Positions 9,093 through 18,029 of a stretch of 53,829 nt of DNA are shown here, piece after piece. Source of the DNA: DATGZX01 sp035296965 (GTDB lineage: Bacteria > Planctomycetota > Planctomycetia > Gemmatales > Gemmataceae); NCBI GenBank assembly GCA_035296965.1, contig DATGZX010000041.1, positions 1 to 53,829 of the forward strand, read 5' to 3'. Every line of letters starts with the position of its first letter. The first letter of the stretch is position 1. The translations under genes were made by a program, and so were the position numbers. A model generated the notes under the pieces. It did not search any database. It was not told the DNA's origin and was given only the letters and a program-made list of their open reading frames with translations.

Positions 9093-9983
9093 TCAAGCCG
9101 GGTGCAGCGTCAACACAGCGACCTCGGGGCGCACGCCAAAACGAAAGCGAAAACCGAAGCCCACGCCCTTGTTCACATAAACTTGCGTTTGGCGATAACG
9201 GTACATGCCGGCTGCAAAACGCCGTGCCCGCCGGCTCAGAGTCGGACGACCCAAACCGGGAACATGCACTTGTCCACCATGCGTGTGGCCGCTGAGCATC
9301 AAGTCACAGCGTCGTCCCTTTAGAATCTCCACCGTGCGTGGATTATGCGCGAGCACCACGCGCGGGACATCGGGCGGCAGGTCCGCGAACGCGCGCTCCA
9401 GGTCGCAGACCCGGCTCCACAGGTCCTGCAAGCCGATCAACTGCAACGTTGCCTGTTGCCTGCTCAGATGCACGGCCTCGTTCTGCAGAACCTGGATGCC
9501 CCGAGCCGACAGCGCGCCGCTCACCTCGCGATGCAAGTGCCGGTAGCGGCGGAAACCAAGTGCGTTGCGGACGGAAAAATCGTGATTGCCGAGGACTGCA
9601 AACACGCCGTGCGGCGCGGAGAGCTGGCTCAAACACTCGGCGACGGGCTGAACGTATTTGAAGCCATGATGGATAAAGTCGCCCGTCAGGACTACCAGGT
9701 CCGGGCGCTGGGCCTGAGCCAAAGCGACGGCTTCGGAAAGGTAATCAGCTGTGACTTGCCGGCTACAGTGGAAATCGGAAAGCTGAACGATGCGAAAGCC
9801 GGCGAACGCACTGGGCAAGCCGGTGATGGGAACATCGCAGCGGTTCACTTCCAACCAGGTAGGCTCAACGCGATAACCATAACTGACGCGTGCCCAGCTG
9901 CGGCCGATCCATCGGGCCCAGCGTCCACGAGCGCGGCCTCTACGCGCTTCGGTGCGCATCCAGCCAACCAGCTGTGGAAGCAT
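9093..9983 (-). CDS. Calcineurin-like metallophosphoesterase
   Basis: 296 residues with the complete metal-binding set of the family: LSDFHC (D-x-H), LTGDFIHHG (GD), LGNHD (GNHD), LAHNP and SGHTHGGQ (GHTH). The layout resembles YkuE and LpxG/LpxH-like phosphoesterases that act on membrane phospholipid or UDP-lipid substrates. The N-terminus is basic and has no clear membrane anchor, unlike many YkuE proteins. Isolated gene; substrate unknown. Confidence 0.88.
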   Translation of the reverse strand: MLPQLVGWMRTEARRGRARGRWARWIGRSWARVSYGYRVEPTWLEVNRCDVPITGLPSAFAGFRIVQLSDFHCSRQVTADYLSEAVALAQAQRPDLVVLTGDFIHHGFKYVQPVAECLSQLSAPHGVFAVLGNHDFSVRNALGFRRYRHLHREVSGALSARGIQVLQNEAVHLSRQQATLQLIGLQDLWSRVCDLERAFADLPPDVPRVVLAHNPRTVEILKGRRCDLMLSGHTHGGQVHVPGLGRPTLSRRARRFAAGMYRYRQTQVYVNKGVGFGFRFRFGVRPEVAVLTLHPA

Positions 9984-10161
9984 TATGAGGCCTCTCCTAC
10001 ACGCAGGTCCACGTAGAACCCAATTCTCGCGCGAAGAGACTCGCTAGACGCCGTGACTGGCCAGTGCCAGACACTCCGCGTGTGCCGAGTGACACTGAGG
10101 CGATCATGCGGCGAACGGCAAGGATGTGTGCGCATGTGTGCGGTGGTATGTAGCGCCCTGA

Positions 10162-10557
10162 TTACAGATCTTCATCCGGGGCTTCTTCGTCCTCCTCTTC
10201 ATCGTCTTCTTCGTCGTCCTCGTCCTCGTCGAGTTCTTCATCTAAATCGTCGAAGTCCTCATCGTCGTCAAGGTCTTCGAATTCTTCGTCGTCCTCGAAT
10301 TCCTCGTCCTCTTCATCCAACTCTTCATCGAATTCCTCGTCGAAGTCTTCTTCGTCGTCCTCGAATTCCTCGTCCTCTTCGTCTTCGTCTTCCGTGTCGT
10401 CGTCTTCGCCTTCGTCCTCGGCTTCTTCGTCCTCATCTTCGGCCCGGCGTGCGAACAGCGAGGGTACTTCCTCCAAGCGTCCGCCGGACTGCAACCTCCA
10501 GGGAGATCCCTGTTCCGCTTCTTTCCAGGAAAGAATAAGCGCTGTGCCACCGAACAT
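10162..10557 (-). CDS. Extremely acidic low-complexity protein
   Basis: 131 residues. The first 40 form an ordinary sequence (MFGGTALILSWKEAEQGS, then a basic patch), and the remaining 90 are almost only Asp and Glu with periodic Phe and Leu, including runs such as DEEFEDDEEFEDLDDD. The underlying DNA is a GA-rich imperfect repeat of GAC/GAA/GAG codons. The conserved-looking start and TGAGGACAC upstream support a real gene. Such proteins may bind cations or basic proteins, but no function is known. Confidence 0.6.
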   Translation of the reverse strand: MFGGTALILSWKEAEQGSPWRLQSGGRLEEVPSLFARRAEDEDEEAEDEGEDDDTEDEDEEDEEFEDDEEDFDEEFDEELDEEDEEFEDDEEFEDLDDDEDFDDLDEELDEDEDDEEDDEEEDEEAPDEDL

Positions 10558-11115
10558 TAGAGTGTCCTCAGTTATTGGAGTTCAAAAGGGAGGGTGCATC
10601 CTGCACATCCTCATGCTCATCGGCAATTGCGAGTCAGAACCAAAGCGGGCTCTGTTTTTTCCGTGTTCTTTCGGAGGCCGTCTGATTACGGTGGGACACT
10701 CCAAGGGTCCATGGCCCACGGCCAATCGAGTCCAGGGAGGAGCCACCGCTCTTTTGCAGTATCATGCTTTGTAATCGCCCCTTACGATTTCGCGTTGGGT
10801 GATGGTACTCTCTTCGTAGTAAAGTTGTTCCAGCTTGTCAAGCCGCCGTAAAGTCTTCTGCTTATTCATTCTCAAGGCGGTCCAGAGAGCGCTCGACAAC
10901 GCTCTTCCAGGGACGAACCAGAGCGGCCGTAGGGGCTGAATGGCCTGTGCCGAAGACGGGGATCGCCCGATCATGCACAGCCATTTCCTCGGCCCCCGGC
11001 AACCAGAGCTATTGCGACCTAGACTTTCACATGGGACGATTAAGAGGATCTGTCGCCATCGTTTTGCGATGAGAGCGACTGAAGCCCTAATGATTTACGA
11101 CGGGAGGTACTCATC
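10558..11115. other. Intergenic region with one doubtful small ORF
   Basis: 558 bases between two divergent genes. It contains a possible 35-codon reading frame (next entry) but no recognised RNA or strong hairpin. The promoter of the rightward TIGR03000 gene should lie in its right part. Confidence 0.4.
10762..10869 (-). CDS. Possible 35-residue small protein
   Basis: A short leftward frame beginning MNKQKTLRRLDKLEQLYYEE and ending TQREIVRGDYKA. It is hydrophilic, probably helical, with a plausible amino-acid mix unlike neighbouring shadow frames. The upstream sequence CTTGAGA is a poor ribosome site. Longer starts exist in frame. Could be chance. Confidence 0.25.
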   Translation of the reverse strand: MNKQKTLRRLDKLEQLYYEESTITQREIVRGDYKA

Positions 11116-11856
11116 ATGTCTCGGCAATGGCTCTCAATCGTCGGGCTCGTGGTGGCCGGTTCGCTGATCGCGTCCGGCTCTGCCCTGGCGCAACGAGGTG
11201 GCGGCGGCGGGCGCGGGGGTGGGGGTGGCGGTGCCGGCGGCGGCGGCATGCGCGGTGCTCCGGGCGGCGGCTACGGCGGTGGCGGCTGGGGCGGCCGCGG
11301 CGGCTACTACGGTGGCAACTATGGCTACCGAGGCTATTATCCCAGGTATGGCTACGGGTACGGTGGCTACGGTTTCGGGATCGGCCTCGGAGTTTATGAC
11401 TGGCCTTATGATTATTACTATGGCGGGGATTACTACCCCTATTACCCGCCCTACAGCGGCGCGTATGATCCGTCGCGCTATGCGGGTTACGGTCCGCCTC
11501 CTTCGAGCCCTCCCGCATCGTATTATCCGCCCGCATATTCTCCGACCCCTCGGCCAACTCAGACGGAGGCGAGCGCTCAGGTAGCGGTCCACGTCCCCGC
11601 CGACGCCAAGATCTGGTTCGAGGGCACCGAGACTTCTCAAACCGGTACCGACCGCCTTTTCGAATCGCCTCCAATTCCAGCGGGCCGGGAGTATGCCTAC
11701 AATGTTCGCGCTCAGTGGAAGGACGGAAATCGAGAAGTCAACCAGACGAGGCACGTGACTGTCTTTGCCGGCGATCGCGCGACTGTGGATTTTACAAGAC
11801 CGTCGGCGAATGAACCGTCAATCATGCCGAAAGCCTCGGATCCCGTCGGCAAATGA
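11116..11856 (+). CDS. Secreted glycine/tyrosine-rich protein with TIGR03000 domain
   Basis: 246 residues: a signal peptide (MSRQWLSIVGLVVAGSLIAS, cleavage near ALAQ), a Gly-rich then Gly/Tyr-rich low-complexity region to about residue 115, a Pro-rich linker, and a C-terminal domain of about 70 residues starting VAVHVPADAKIWFEGTET. That domain, with its VPADA, TGTDRLFESP and FAGDRATVDF pattern, is the planctomycete TIGR03000 domain. The protein is presumably exported to the periplasm or cell surface; its role is unknown. A palindrome lies 70 bases after the stop. Confidence 0.82.
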   Translation: MSRQWLSIVGLVVAGSLIASGSALAQRGGGGGRGGGGGGAGGGGMRGAPGGGYGGGGWGGRGGYYGGNYGYRGYYPRYGYGYGGYGFGIGLGVYDWPYDYYYGGDYYPYYPPYSGAYDPSRYAGYGPPPSSPPASYYPPAYSPTPRPTQTEASAQVAVHVPADAKIWFEGTETSQTGTDRLFESPPIPAGREYAYNVRAQWKDGNREVNQTRHVTVFAGDRATVDFTRPSANEPSIMPKASDPVGK

Positions 11857-11925
11857 GCCGGCCTGTAACCGCGACTCAAAAGTGACCGTTGCCGGTGGTT
11901 CGCAAGTAAATCAGCTGTAGCGTTG

Positions 11926-11984
11926 CGGGTTGGCCCCCGCCGACAGACCGCTCCCGCGGTCTTGAGCAAGCTGGGGCCAACCCG
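11926..11984. repeat. Nested palindrome downstream of the TIGR03000 gene
   Basis: The outer arms CGGGTTGGCCCC (11926-11937) and GGGGCCAACCCG (11973-11984) enclose an inner hairpin AGACCGC-TCCC-GCGGTCT (11945-11962). It may act as a terminator for the gene upstream but lacks a U tract, and its two-level structure resembles the other dispersed palindromes of this window. Confidence 0.6.
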
Positions 11985-12170
11985 TGCCAGCCGATCCATC
12001 CCTTTCAGCGAGATCCCACGCGATCCTCTAATCTCATTCCTCGCCCCCGCGCTCTCATCTTCCCTCGCGGTACTTAATCCCTTGTTTGGCTTTCTCTCTC
12101 GCCTTTCTCCCGTTCGCGCTGCCTGCTATAAAACAAGATGTACCTGCACTCCAGCTTCGATGAGGCAGCC

Positions 12171-12605
12171 ATGCAGTTCCAGTTCGATATGTCTGCCCGA
12201 TGTTTTCCTCCGGTGGAAGCCCCGGCGGCGCCGGCTTCCGAGGTTCAGCAACTCCTTGCCCAAATTCTGGAAGTGCAAAAGGAACAACTTGCTCACTTTC
12301 GGGCCCTTCTGACGGCACACGACGGCGGAGCGCGCTGGAAGGCGTTCCTGGCCAGGTGGCGCGAAGATTTTCCCGACCTCTCCGAAGGCTGCCGGCAAGC
12401 TTTGCCCATTCTCGAGCGATCCTATGGCAAGCTCATTGCGGAACTGACCGAGAACCTGTCGCAGAGCGGCTCCGACGCCCTCGAAAACGACTTTGCCTTG
12501 CAGGAATTCCTCGATCGGTTCGGCATGCGTTTGAGCCAGCTCGGCACCATTTTGAACCTGGTGGCACCTTTTGCGGAAGCTGGCTCACCGAGCGAATCGG
12601 CTTGA
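12171..12605 (+). CDS. Conserved-looking hypothetical protein
   Basis: About 144 residues, helical and cytoplasmic by composition. It begins MQFQFDMSARCFPPVEAP, followed by a predicted coiled coil (EVQQLLAQILEVQKEQLAHF) and a region with many Glu and Leu. I recognise no family. The ATG at 12171 has GAGG upstream; an in-frame ATG at 12138 lacks a site but cannot be excluded. It converges on the histidine kinase gene 40 bases away. Confidence 0.6.
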   Translation: MQFQFDMSARCFPPVEAPAAPASEVQQLLAQILEVQKEQLAHFRALLTAHDGGARWKAFLARWREDFPDLSEGCRQALPILERSYGKLIAELTENLSQSGSDALENDFALQEFLDRFGMRLSQLGTILNLVAPFAEAGSPSESA

Positions 12606-12644
12606 CAGCACTAACAAATGGGGTCAACGGCAAGAGTTGAAATT

Positions 12645-15600
12645 TCAAACGCTCGCGGGGGCGCGGTTGCGCTGTCCTGCCCTGTCCAGCGCCGAGCGCA
12701 CGGTTCGGGCCAGATCCTGCGGCTGATACGGCTTGCCCACGAATCCCAGCAGCCTTTCGTGATCGGCTTCGCTGACGTGCTCGGCAGAGTAGCCGCTGGC
12801 AAACAGCACGCGCACGTCCGGGTCGAGCTGCAGCAGTTGCCGGAAGGCGTCGTGACCCGACAGGCGCGGCATGGTCAGATCGAGGATCACCAGATCGATC
12901 GATTCGGGTCCGTGGCGATAAATGTCGACGGCTTGCTGGCCGTCCTCAGCCAGCACCACCTGGTAGCCGTAGCGTTCTAGAATGGCGCGGCCCAGGTTGC
13001 GAATCATCGGCTCGTCGTCCACGAGCAGAATCGTCTCATGGCCGCTGCAGGGCAGCTGCGCTGGCGCGCAGGTGGCGGCCGTTTCGTGAGGCACGCAATA
13101 ACGGGGTAAATAGATGTCAAAGCGCGTTCCCTGGTCCACTTCGCTATAGCAGTCGATCCAGCCCTCGTGCTGTTTGACAATCCCGAAGACCATCGCCAGC
13201 CCAAGTCCGGTTCCCTTACCCGGGCCCTTGGTGGTGAAAAAGGGCTCGAAGATGCGTTGCTTGATTTCCGGCGCGATGCCATGTCCGGTATCCTCCACGC
13301 GCAAGCGAATGAACTCGCCCGGGCGCGCTTCCAGGCGGAGGCGCGCGAAATTCTCGTCGAGCGTCACATTGGCGGTTTCCAGGAGCAGACGGCCGCCCGT
13401 CGCCATGGCATCGCGCGCATTCAGACACAAGTTCATGAGGACCTGGTTCAACTGGCTGGGATCGGTGTTCACCGTCCACAGGTCTGGTGCGCAGCGGATC
13501 TCCACGTTGATGCGCGGGTCGATCGTGCGGCGCAGCAAGGCGACCGTCTCCTGCACGAACGTGTTGAGGTTGGAGGGCTCCAGCCGCAACGTCGTGCGCC
13601 GCGAGAAGCCCAGGAGCTTGCTGGTGAGTTCGGCGGCTCTGAGGGCGGCTGTTTGCGTCTCACTCAGGAGTTGAGCTTCGGAGCCTTCGGCCGGACTGGC
13701 CATGCGCAGCAAGGAAACGTTGCCGACGATCACGGTGAGCAGGTTATTGAAATCGTGGGCAACCCCGCCTGCCAACTGGCCGATCGCTTCCATTTTGCCG
13801 GTTTGGCGCAGCTGTTCCTCGAGGCGGCGGCGCTCGGTAATGTCGCGGGCGATGCCGATGAGCCCCAGCGGCCGTCCGCCCAGATCGAAGAAGGGTGTTT
13901 TCAGCACTTCGAGCAGCGCGCGCCGCTGGTCGGCGTATTCGATCCATTCTTCCGTTCGTTGCGGAGAACCCTCGGCGAGGGCTTGGCGTTCTTTCTCCTG
14001 GTAAGACAGCGCCCGCTCGCGCGGCGCCAGGTCCAGGTCGCTCAACCCCACGAGATCCGCTTCGCTCCGGCCGATGTATTTCTCAAACGCGGCGTTGCAA
14101 CCGAGGTAGTCTCCCTTGCAGTCCTTGTAAAAAATCAGGTCGGGTATGGAATCGATCAGGCGCCGCAGGAAGGAATGCTGATGGGCCAGTGCTTCCGCCG
14201 CGCGTTTGCGCTCGGTGATGTCACGCGCATGCACCACCATGCCGCGAATGTGCGGATCGTCCAGCAGATTGTTGCCGACTCCTTCGAAATGAACCCAGGA
14301 GCCGTCGGCGTGGCGCAGGCGGCACTCGCGGGCGGCACCGACCCCAGGCGTCTGGGTCCGGTAGGAGAACACCGCCCAGATGGCCGCCCGGTCCTCGGGA
14401 TGGATGTATTCAACGATGTTCCTGCCGATGCACAATTCCTGGGGATAACCGAGTATCCTTTCGAACGAAGGACTCATGTAACGTATCGTCCCACTGGCTT
14501 CGACGATCGTGATGATGTCCGATGAATTCTGCACGAGAGAGCGGAATCGGGCCTCGCTTTTCGTCAGGGCCTCGGCCGCCTTCTTGCGCTCGTCGATACT
14601 CATGCCGCAGAAACAAATCCCGGTGATCTGGTTGGACTCGTCGATCACGGGCGACCAGCTGAACTCGAACCAATGGGGGGCCCCTCCGCAACCCATGAGT
14701 TCCAGTTCCACCGTCCGCGACTGACCCGTCAAAGCCAGGGCGAAGCACTCCTGGAACGCCTCAGCGCCCGGAACGCGGAAATAGCTTGCGATCGAAGCGC
14801 CTTCACGGATGTCCCAGCCAAAGAAGGCGTGGCTCAATTCGGAGGCGACCCGATTGAACGCTCGGATATTGTGCTGGCGGTCGACCAGGATGAACGACTG
14901 CTTGCTGTTGTCGAACAGTGCGCGCAAGCGCGTTTCGGATTCCTTGAGCGCCTCCAACATGTGTTTGCGCTCGGTGATGTCGCGCTGGGTGCCCCAGGCG
15001 CGCAGCACCTTGCCGTCCTCAACCGTGCCGACCAGGTTGTTCTGGAATACGCGTGATTGACCGGAGCGGTCTGACTCGTAGGACTCGGCCGCCACCAGTC
15101 GGTACTGCGAACGAATGAAACTGAGCATCACGTTTTCATTGCGCGCGTCGGAGCGGGCCAGGAGTTTGCTCAGCCGGGCTCCTACCAGATCCCTTGCGTG
15201 CGCATAGCCGAAGGTCCGGGCGAAGGTATCGTTGCATTCGGCCAGATAGGCGTAATGATAGAAGGCTTCGAGCTGCTCATCCTCGGGAAGATCCACGGAG
15301 ATCGGCTGGTCCAATTCAATGCGCCATATCCCCTCCGCGCTCTGTTCGACAAACGCCCGGTAGCGATCCTCGCTGTTGCGCAGCCCCTCCTCCGTACGCT
15401 TGCGCTCGATGGCGATTCCCGCAAGGTGAGTGGCCCGTTCGATCAGGCGCAAATCGGCAGAGTCGGGCCGGCGCGGTTGGCGATAATAGATCGCGAAGGT
15501 TCCGAGGACTGACCCGCTGGTGGAGAAAATCGGGCTGGACCAGCAAGCGCGCAGCCCATGCGCTAAAGCCAGGTCGCGGTATTCGGCCCAGAGCGGATCG

Positions 15601-16667
15601 GTGGCGATATCTTCAACAACGATCTTTCTGCCCAGATAAGCTGCCGTGCCGCACGAGCCGACGCTCGGACCAACGGCCACGCCATTGATGGCCTGGTTAT
15701 AGGCGTCCGGCAGGTTGGGGCCGGCGCCACACTGAAGTTGATGGGTGTCCGGATCGAGGAGCAGGATCGAGCAGAGCATTCCCTGGGATTGTTCTTCCAT
15801 GGAAAGGCTCAAGACGCGCAAGACTTCCGGCAGCGGGGCGCCGGTAGCGATCAGTTCGAGAACTTGCTTCTCGGCCGCCAACAAGGCTTCCGTTTGCTTC
15901 CGTTCGCTGATGTCGGTTACCACGCCATAGATGCGCAGCCTGTCGCTATCGTTGCTCTGGCTTGCCACCATGCTGTTGCGCACCCAGCGAAGCGATCCGT
16001 CTGGCCAGACGATCCGATACTCTAGCTCGACGGCGGGCACGATGGATTGTCTGAGCTGACGGAAGGCCTCCGTCACTTTGGGCCTGTGCTCGGGGTCAAT
16101 GATGTCGAACCAGCGGTCCATCGCAGCGGCGTAGAATTCCGGCGGCCGCCCGGTGACCTTCTCGACGACCGGAGAGTGGTAGCTCTGCACGAACTGGCCG
16201 CTGCTATCCAGCTCCACGCTCCAGACGTAATCGGAGACGGAAGAGAGCACGCGGCGCAGGCCCGCCTCCATCTTTTTGAGGTGGGCATGGTGTTCGCGCT
16301 GCTCGCGAATGTCGCGCGCCGTGATCAGCCCCAGGGTCCTGGGCTTGAGGTGCAAGCGTGCAATCGAGATATTGACTGGTATCCAGACTCCACCCGCTTT
16401 GTTGCGCAGGTAGAAGCCTTCTTGCGAATGGAAGAAACTTGTCTTGCCCAGGGCCAGCCGGAGCCGTTGTAATCCCCCCTTGACCTCGGAGCGAAAGATG
16501 TAGGTCACCTGCATCTGCAACAGCTCGGCCCTGGTAAACCCGCTCAAGCGCTGCGACATCGGGTTCACGTCGACGAGCTGCTCGGTCTGCGGGTCGAACA
16601 GGAAGAGCGCGTCACTACTTTCCTCGAAGAGCGTTTGCGCAAGTTCTTCCCGGTTGTAGGGCATCAT
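12645..16667 (-). CDS. Hybrid sensor histidine kinase with multiple PAS, one GAF and a C-terminal receiver
   Basis: 1340 residues. Approximate order: PAS 10-125, PAS 135-258, GAF 270-425, PAS 432-570, PAS 575-697, PAS 705-823, PAS 828-948, HisKA 955-1025, HATPase 1070-1190, receiver 1210-1330. The phosphoacceptor is His971 in GGVAHDFNNLL, the N box is LNARDAM near 1083, and the G boxes are DTGHGIAP (1126-1133) and GTGLGLAM (1152-1159). The receiver keeps Asp1217/1218, phospho-acceptor Asp1263 and Lys1312. There is no transmembrane segment, so it senses cytoplasmic signals, perhaps redox or small ligands through PAS/GAF. The HDFNNLLT H-box type often acts by phosphorelay to a separate regulator, but none is adjacent. 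It begins with two consecutive ATG codons. Confidence 0.93.
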   Translation of the reverse strand: MMPYNREELAQTLFEESSDALFLFDPQTEQLVDVNPMSQRLSGFTRAELLQMQVTYIFRSEVKGGLQRLRLALGKTSFFHSQEGFYLRNKAGGVWIPVNISIARLHLKPRTLGLITARDIREQREHHAHLKKMEAGLRRVLSSVSDYVWSVELDSSGQFVQSYHSPVVEKVTGRPPEFYAAAMDRWFDIIDPEHRPKVTEAFRQLRQSIVPAVELEYRIVWPDGSLRWVRNSMVASQSNDSDRLRIYGVVTDISERKQTEALLAAEKQVLELIATGAPLPEVLRVLSLSMEEQSQGMLCSILLLDPDTHQLQCGAGPNLPDAYNQAINGVAVGPSVGSCGTAAYLGRKIVVEDIATDPLWAEYRDLALAHGLRACWSSPIFSTSGSVLGTFAIYYRQPRRPDSADLRLIERATHLAGIAIERKRTEEGLRNSEDRYRAFVEQSAEGIWRIELDQPISVDLPEDEQLEAFYHYAYLAECNDTFARTFGYAHARDLVGARLSKLLARSDARNENVMLSFIRSQYRLVAAESYESDRSGQSRVFQNNLVGTVEDGKVLRAWGTQRDITERKHMLEALKESETRLRALFDNSKQSFILVDRQHNIRAFNRVASELSHAFFGWDIREGASIASYFRVPGAEAFQECFALALTGQSRTVELELMGCGGAPHWFEFSWSPVIDESNQITGICFCGMSIDERKKAAEALTKSEARFRSLVQNSSDIITIVEASGTIRYMSPSFERILGYPQELCIGRNIVEYIHPEDRAAIWAVFSYRTQTPGVGAARECRLRHADGSWVHFEGVGNNLLDDPHIRGMVVHARDITERKRAAEALAHQHSFLRRLIDSIPDLIFYKDCKGDYLGCNAAFEKYIGRSEADLVGLSDLDLAPRERALSYQEKERQALAEGSPQRTEEWIEYADQRRALLEVLKTPFFDLGGRPLGLIGIARDITERRRLEEQLRQTGKMEAIGQLAGGVAHDFNNLLTVIVGNVSLLRMASPAEGSEAQLLSETQTAALRAAELTSKLLGFSRRTTLRLEPSNLNTFVQETVALLRRTIDPRINVEIRCAPDLWTVNTDPSQLNQVLMNLCLNARDAMATGGRLLLETANVTLDENFARLRLEARPGEFIRLRVEDTGHGIAPEIKQRIFEPFFTTKGPGKGTGLGLAMVFGIVKQHEGWIDCYSEVDQGTRFDIYLPRYCVPHETAATCAPAQLPCSGHETILLVDDEPMIRNLGRAILERYGYQVVLAEDGQQAVDIYRHGPESIDLVILDLTMPRLSGHDAFRQLLQLDPDVRVLFASGYSAEHVSEADHERLLGFVGKPYQPQDLARTVRSALDRAGQRNRAPASV

Positions 16668-16995
16668 GATCGTTCCTCGCCGGACTGTTCGGGAACCGTG
16701 ACCAGACCGGTCGGAACCTCTTTATCGACCCAGCACGAAATCTGTATTTCCACCGAAATTAAATCCTCCAAGAAGGCCGGTATCCGGTTTTGCGATCAGG
16801 TGGGCACACTCCAGTATAGATTGCCATTTTCGGCACGTTCCGCAGCGTACGGTGGTCCCGGCCGGTTTTGCTGCGTGCCAGGTGTGACTTGTGCCGCCAT
16901 GTCATATGCCGGATGGTGGACGGCAGGACCGGCCGCAGGCACGGTGCGACCCGAAGCGTTGACATATGGAGCTCCACTTCGATAAGCTCACGTGC

Positions 16996-17058
16996 GGCGA
17001 TGGGGTTCGCCATAACCGCGACGGTTCTCGCATGGGACCGTGGCTGATAACTCCTACT
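16996..17058 (+). ncRNA. Fluoride riboswitch (crcB motif) aptamer
   Basis: The segment starts GGCGATGGGGTTCGCC at 16996, continues ATAACCGC, a hairpin ACGGT/ACCGT, and ends CTGATAACTCCTAC at 17044-17057. These are the hallmark parts of the fluoride aptamer, GGNGAUGG...CGCC followed by the GAUNACUCCUAC-like element that forms the pseudoknot and Mg-fluoride pocket. It stands directly upstream of a fluoride channel gene. Established knowledge of the class predicts that fluoride binding turns expression on. Confidence 0.92.
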
Positions 17059-17103
17059 TGGGTGGTTCTCCATTAGGTAGGGGTTGTCTTGGAGACATCG
17101 AAG

Positions 17104-17141
17104 GCCCCACCAGGTGGACTGACCTCCTGGTGGGGCTTTCT
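17104..17141 (+). terminator. Riboswitch-controlled terminator upstream of crcB
   Basis: A perfect 11-bp stem (GCCCCACCAGG at 17104-17114, CCTGGTGGGGC at 17126-17136) is followed by TTTCTCGTT. It lies between the fluoride aptamer and the crcB start, where it would stop transcription when fluoride is absent. This is an inference from position and structure. Confidence 0.8.
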
Positions 17142-17183
17142 CGTTGCGCTCCAGGCGTTCCCGCTGAGAGAAGGAGAAGAGGT

Positions 17184-17624
17184 TTGAAGGAAGCTCTTTT
17201 TCTGATCGGTAACGCGTTGGCTGACCTGCTGACCCATCGCGTGGTTGCCGTCTTGCTCGGGGGCGCCACCGGCACGTACCTGCGTTACGTATTGGGCAAG
17301 TGGATCGGGAGGCGGTCCTGGGCTCAAGGATTTCCGTTCGGGACACTGATTATCAACGTTTCTGGGTCTTTTATTTTGGGGGCCGCCGCCACGCTCCTGC
17401 TGGACTGCCTGCCGCCTGGTTATGAGAATTGGTACTTGCTCGTTGGCACAGGCTTCTGCGGAGGGTACACGACCTTCTCCACGTTCGAACTGGAGACGCT
17501 TAATTTGATTCGTGACGGCAGTTGGCGTCTGGCCCTCGTGAATGTAGTGGCCAGCCTACTTCTGGGATTCCTGGGAGTTGTTCTCGGCGTGGGGCTCGTG
17601 AGCGCTGTCTTGCCCGGGCGGTGA
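17184..17624 (+). CDS. crcB: Fluoride ion channel CrcB/Fluc
   Basis: 146 residues, four hydrophobic segments, exports fluoride across the inner membrane as a dual-topology dimer. Family motifs seen are GGATGTYLRYVLG near the start, GTLIINVSGSFILG (conserved Asn) and GFCGGYTTFSTFE (phenylalanine box). I chose the TTG at 17184 because AAGGAG lies seven bases upstream and the protein then starts just before the first helix. The frame is open further upstream, but that part overlaps the riboswitch and terminator. It is the only gene of its unit. Confidence 0.92.
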   Translation: MKEALFLIGNALADLLTHRVVAVLLGGATGTYLRYVLGKWIGRRSWAQGFPFGTLIINVSGSFILGAAATLLLDCLPPGYENWYLLVGTGFCGGYTTFSTFELETLNLIRDGSWRLALVNVVASLLLGFLGVVLGVGLVSAVLPGR

Positions 17625-18029
17625 GGCCCCGGCCTGGGCTGGAAGTAGTTCCGCGTTCCAGAAGTGTGTCTGCTACGTCCGATTGAGGGCGCAATTAAGT
17701 TTTGAAACGCGACCTCAAAAGACAGCAACCAACCGGTACAGGCCCGAAGCGGCGTGGGCAGGCAATAGGAAACAGCAGTGAATAGTCTCGATCTGCGTGG
17801 TGAAACAATCCATCGACTCCTACGAGAAATGGGGATGCGGCGCTCCTTTTAACCCGCCCCCTGACGGGGCTCGGCTCGCTGGCGAGCCGAGCCCCGTCAG
17901 GGGGCGGGTTAAACGTCCCTGCTTCTCCACAACGCCTTGTCGCTTGAAGGATGCCCCTGTACAGTACACTTTTCCCAAGAGTCTAGGGAAGACTCTGGAT
18001 CGATCTTCCCTCGGACAAAGGCAGTCGGG
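17625..18029. other. Intergenic region after crcB
   Basis: 405 bases whose only recognised element is the 66-base palindrome at 17848-17913. No gene or RNA is recognised. The sequence CTGTACAGTACACTTTT near 17956 contains a short GTACA/TGTAC symmetry of unknown meaning. Confidence 0.4.
17848..17913. repeat. Perfect 32-bp inverted repeat with 2-base loop
   Basis: Positions 17848-17879 pair without mismatch to 17882-17913 around a TG centre. The arms begin TTTAACCCGCCCCCTGACGG and end TCGGCTCGC. The stem has about 70% GC and AT-rich tips TTTAA/TTAAA. A near-zero loop and this length exceed what a terminator needs; a dispersed palindromic element is more likely. Confidence 0.8.

Noticed and set aside
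17040..17183. Extra 48 codons in front of crcB
   Set aside because: The stretch lies on the fluoride aptamer and its terminator, and the TTG at 17184 has a proper ribosome site.
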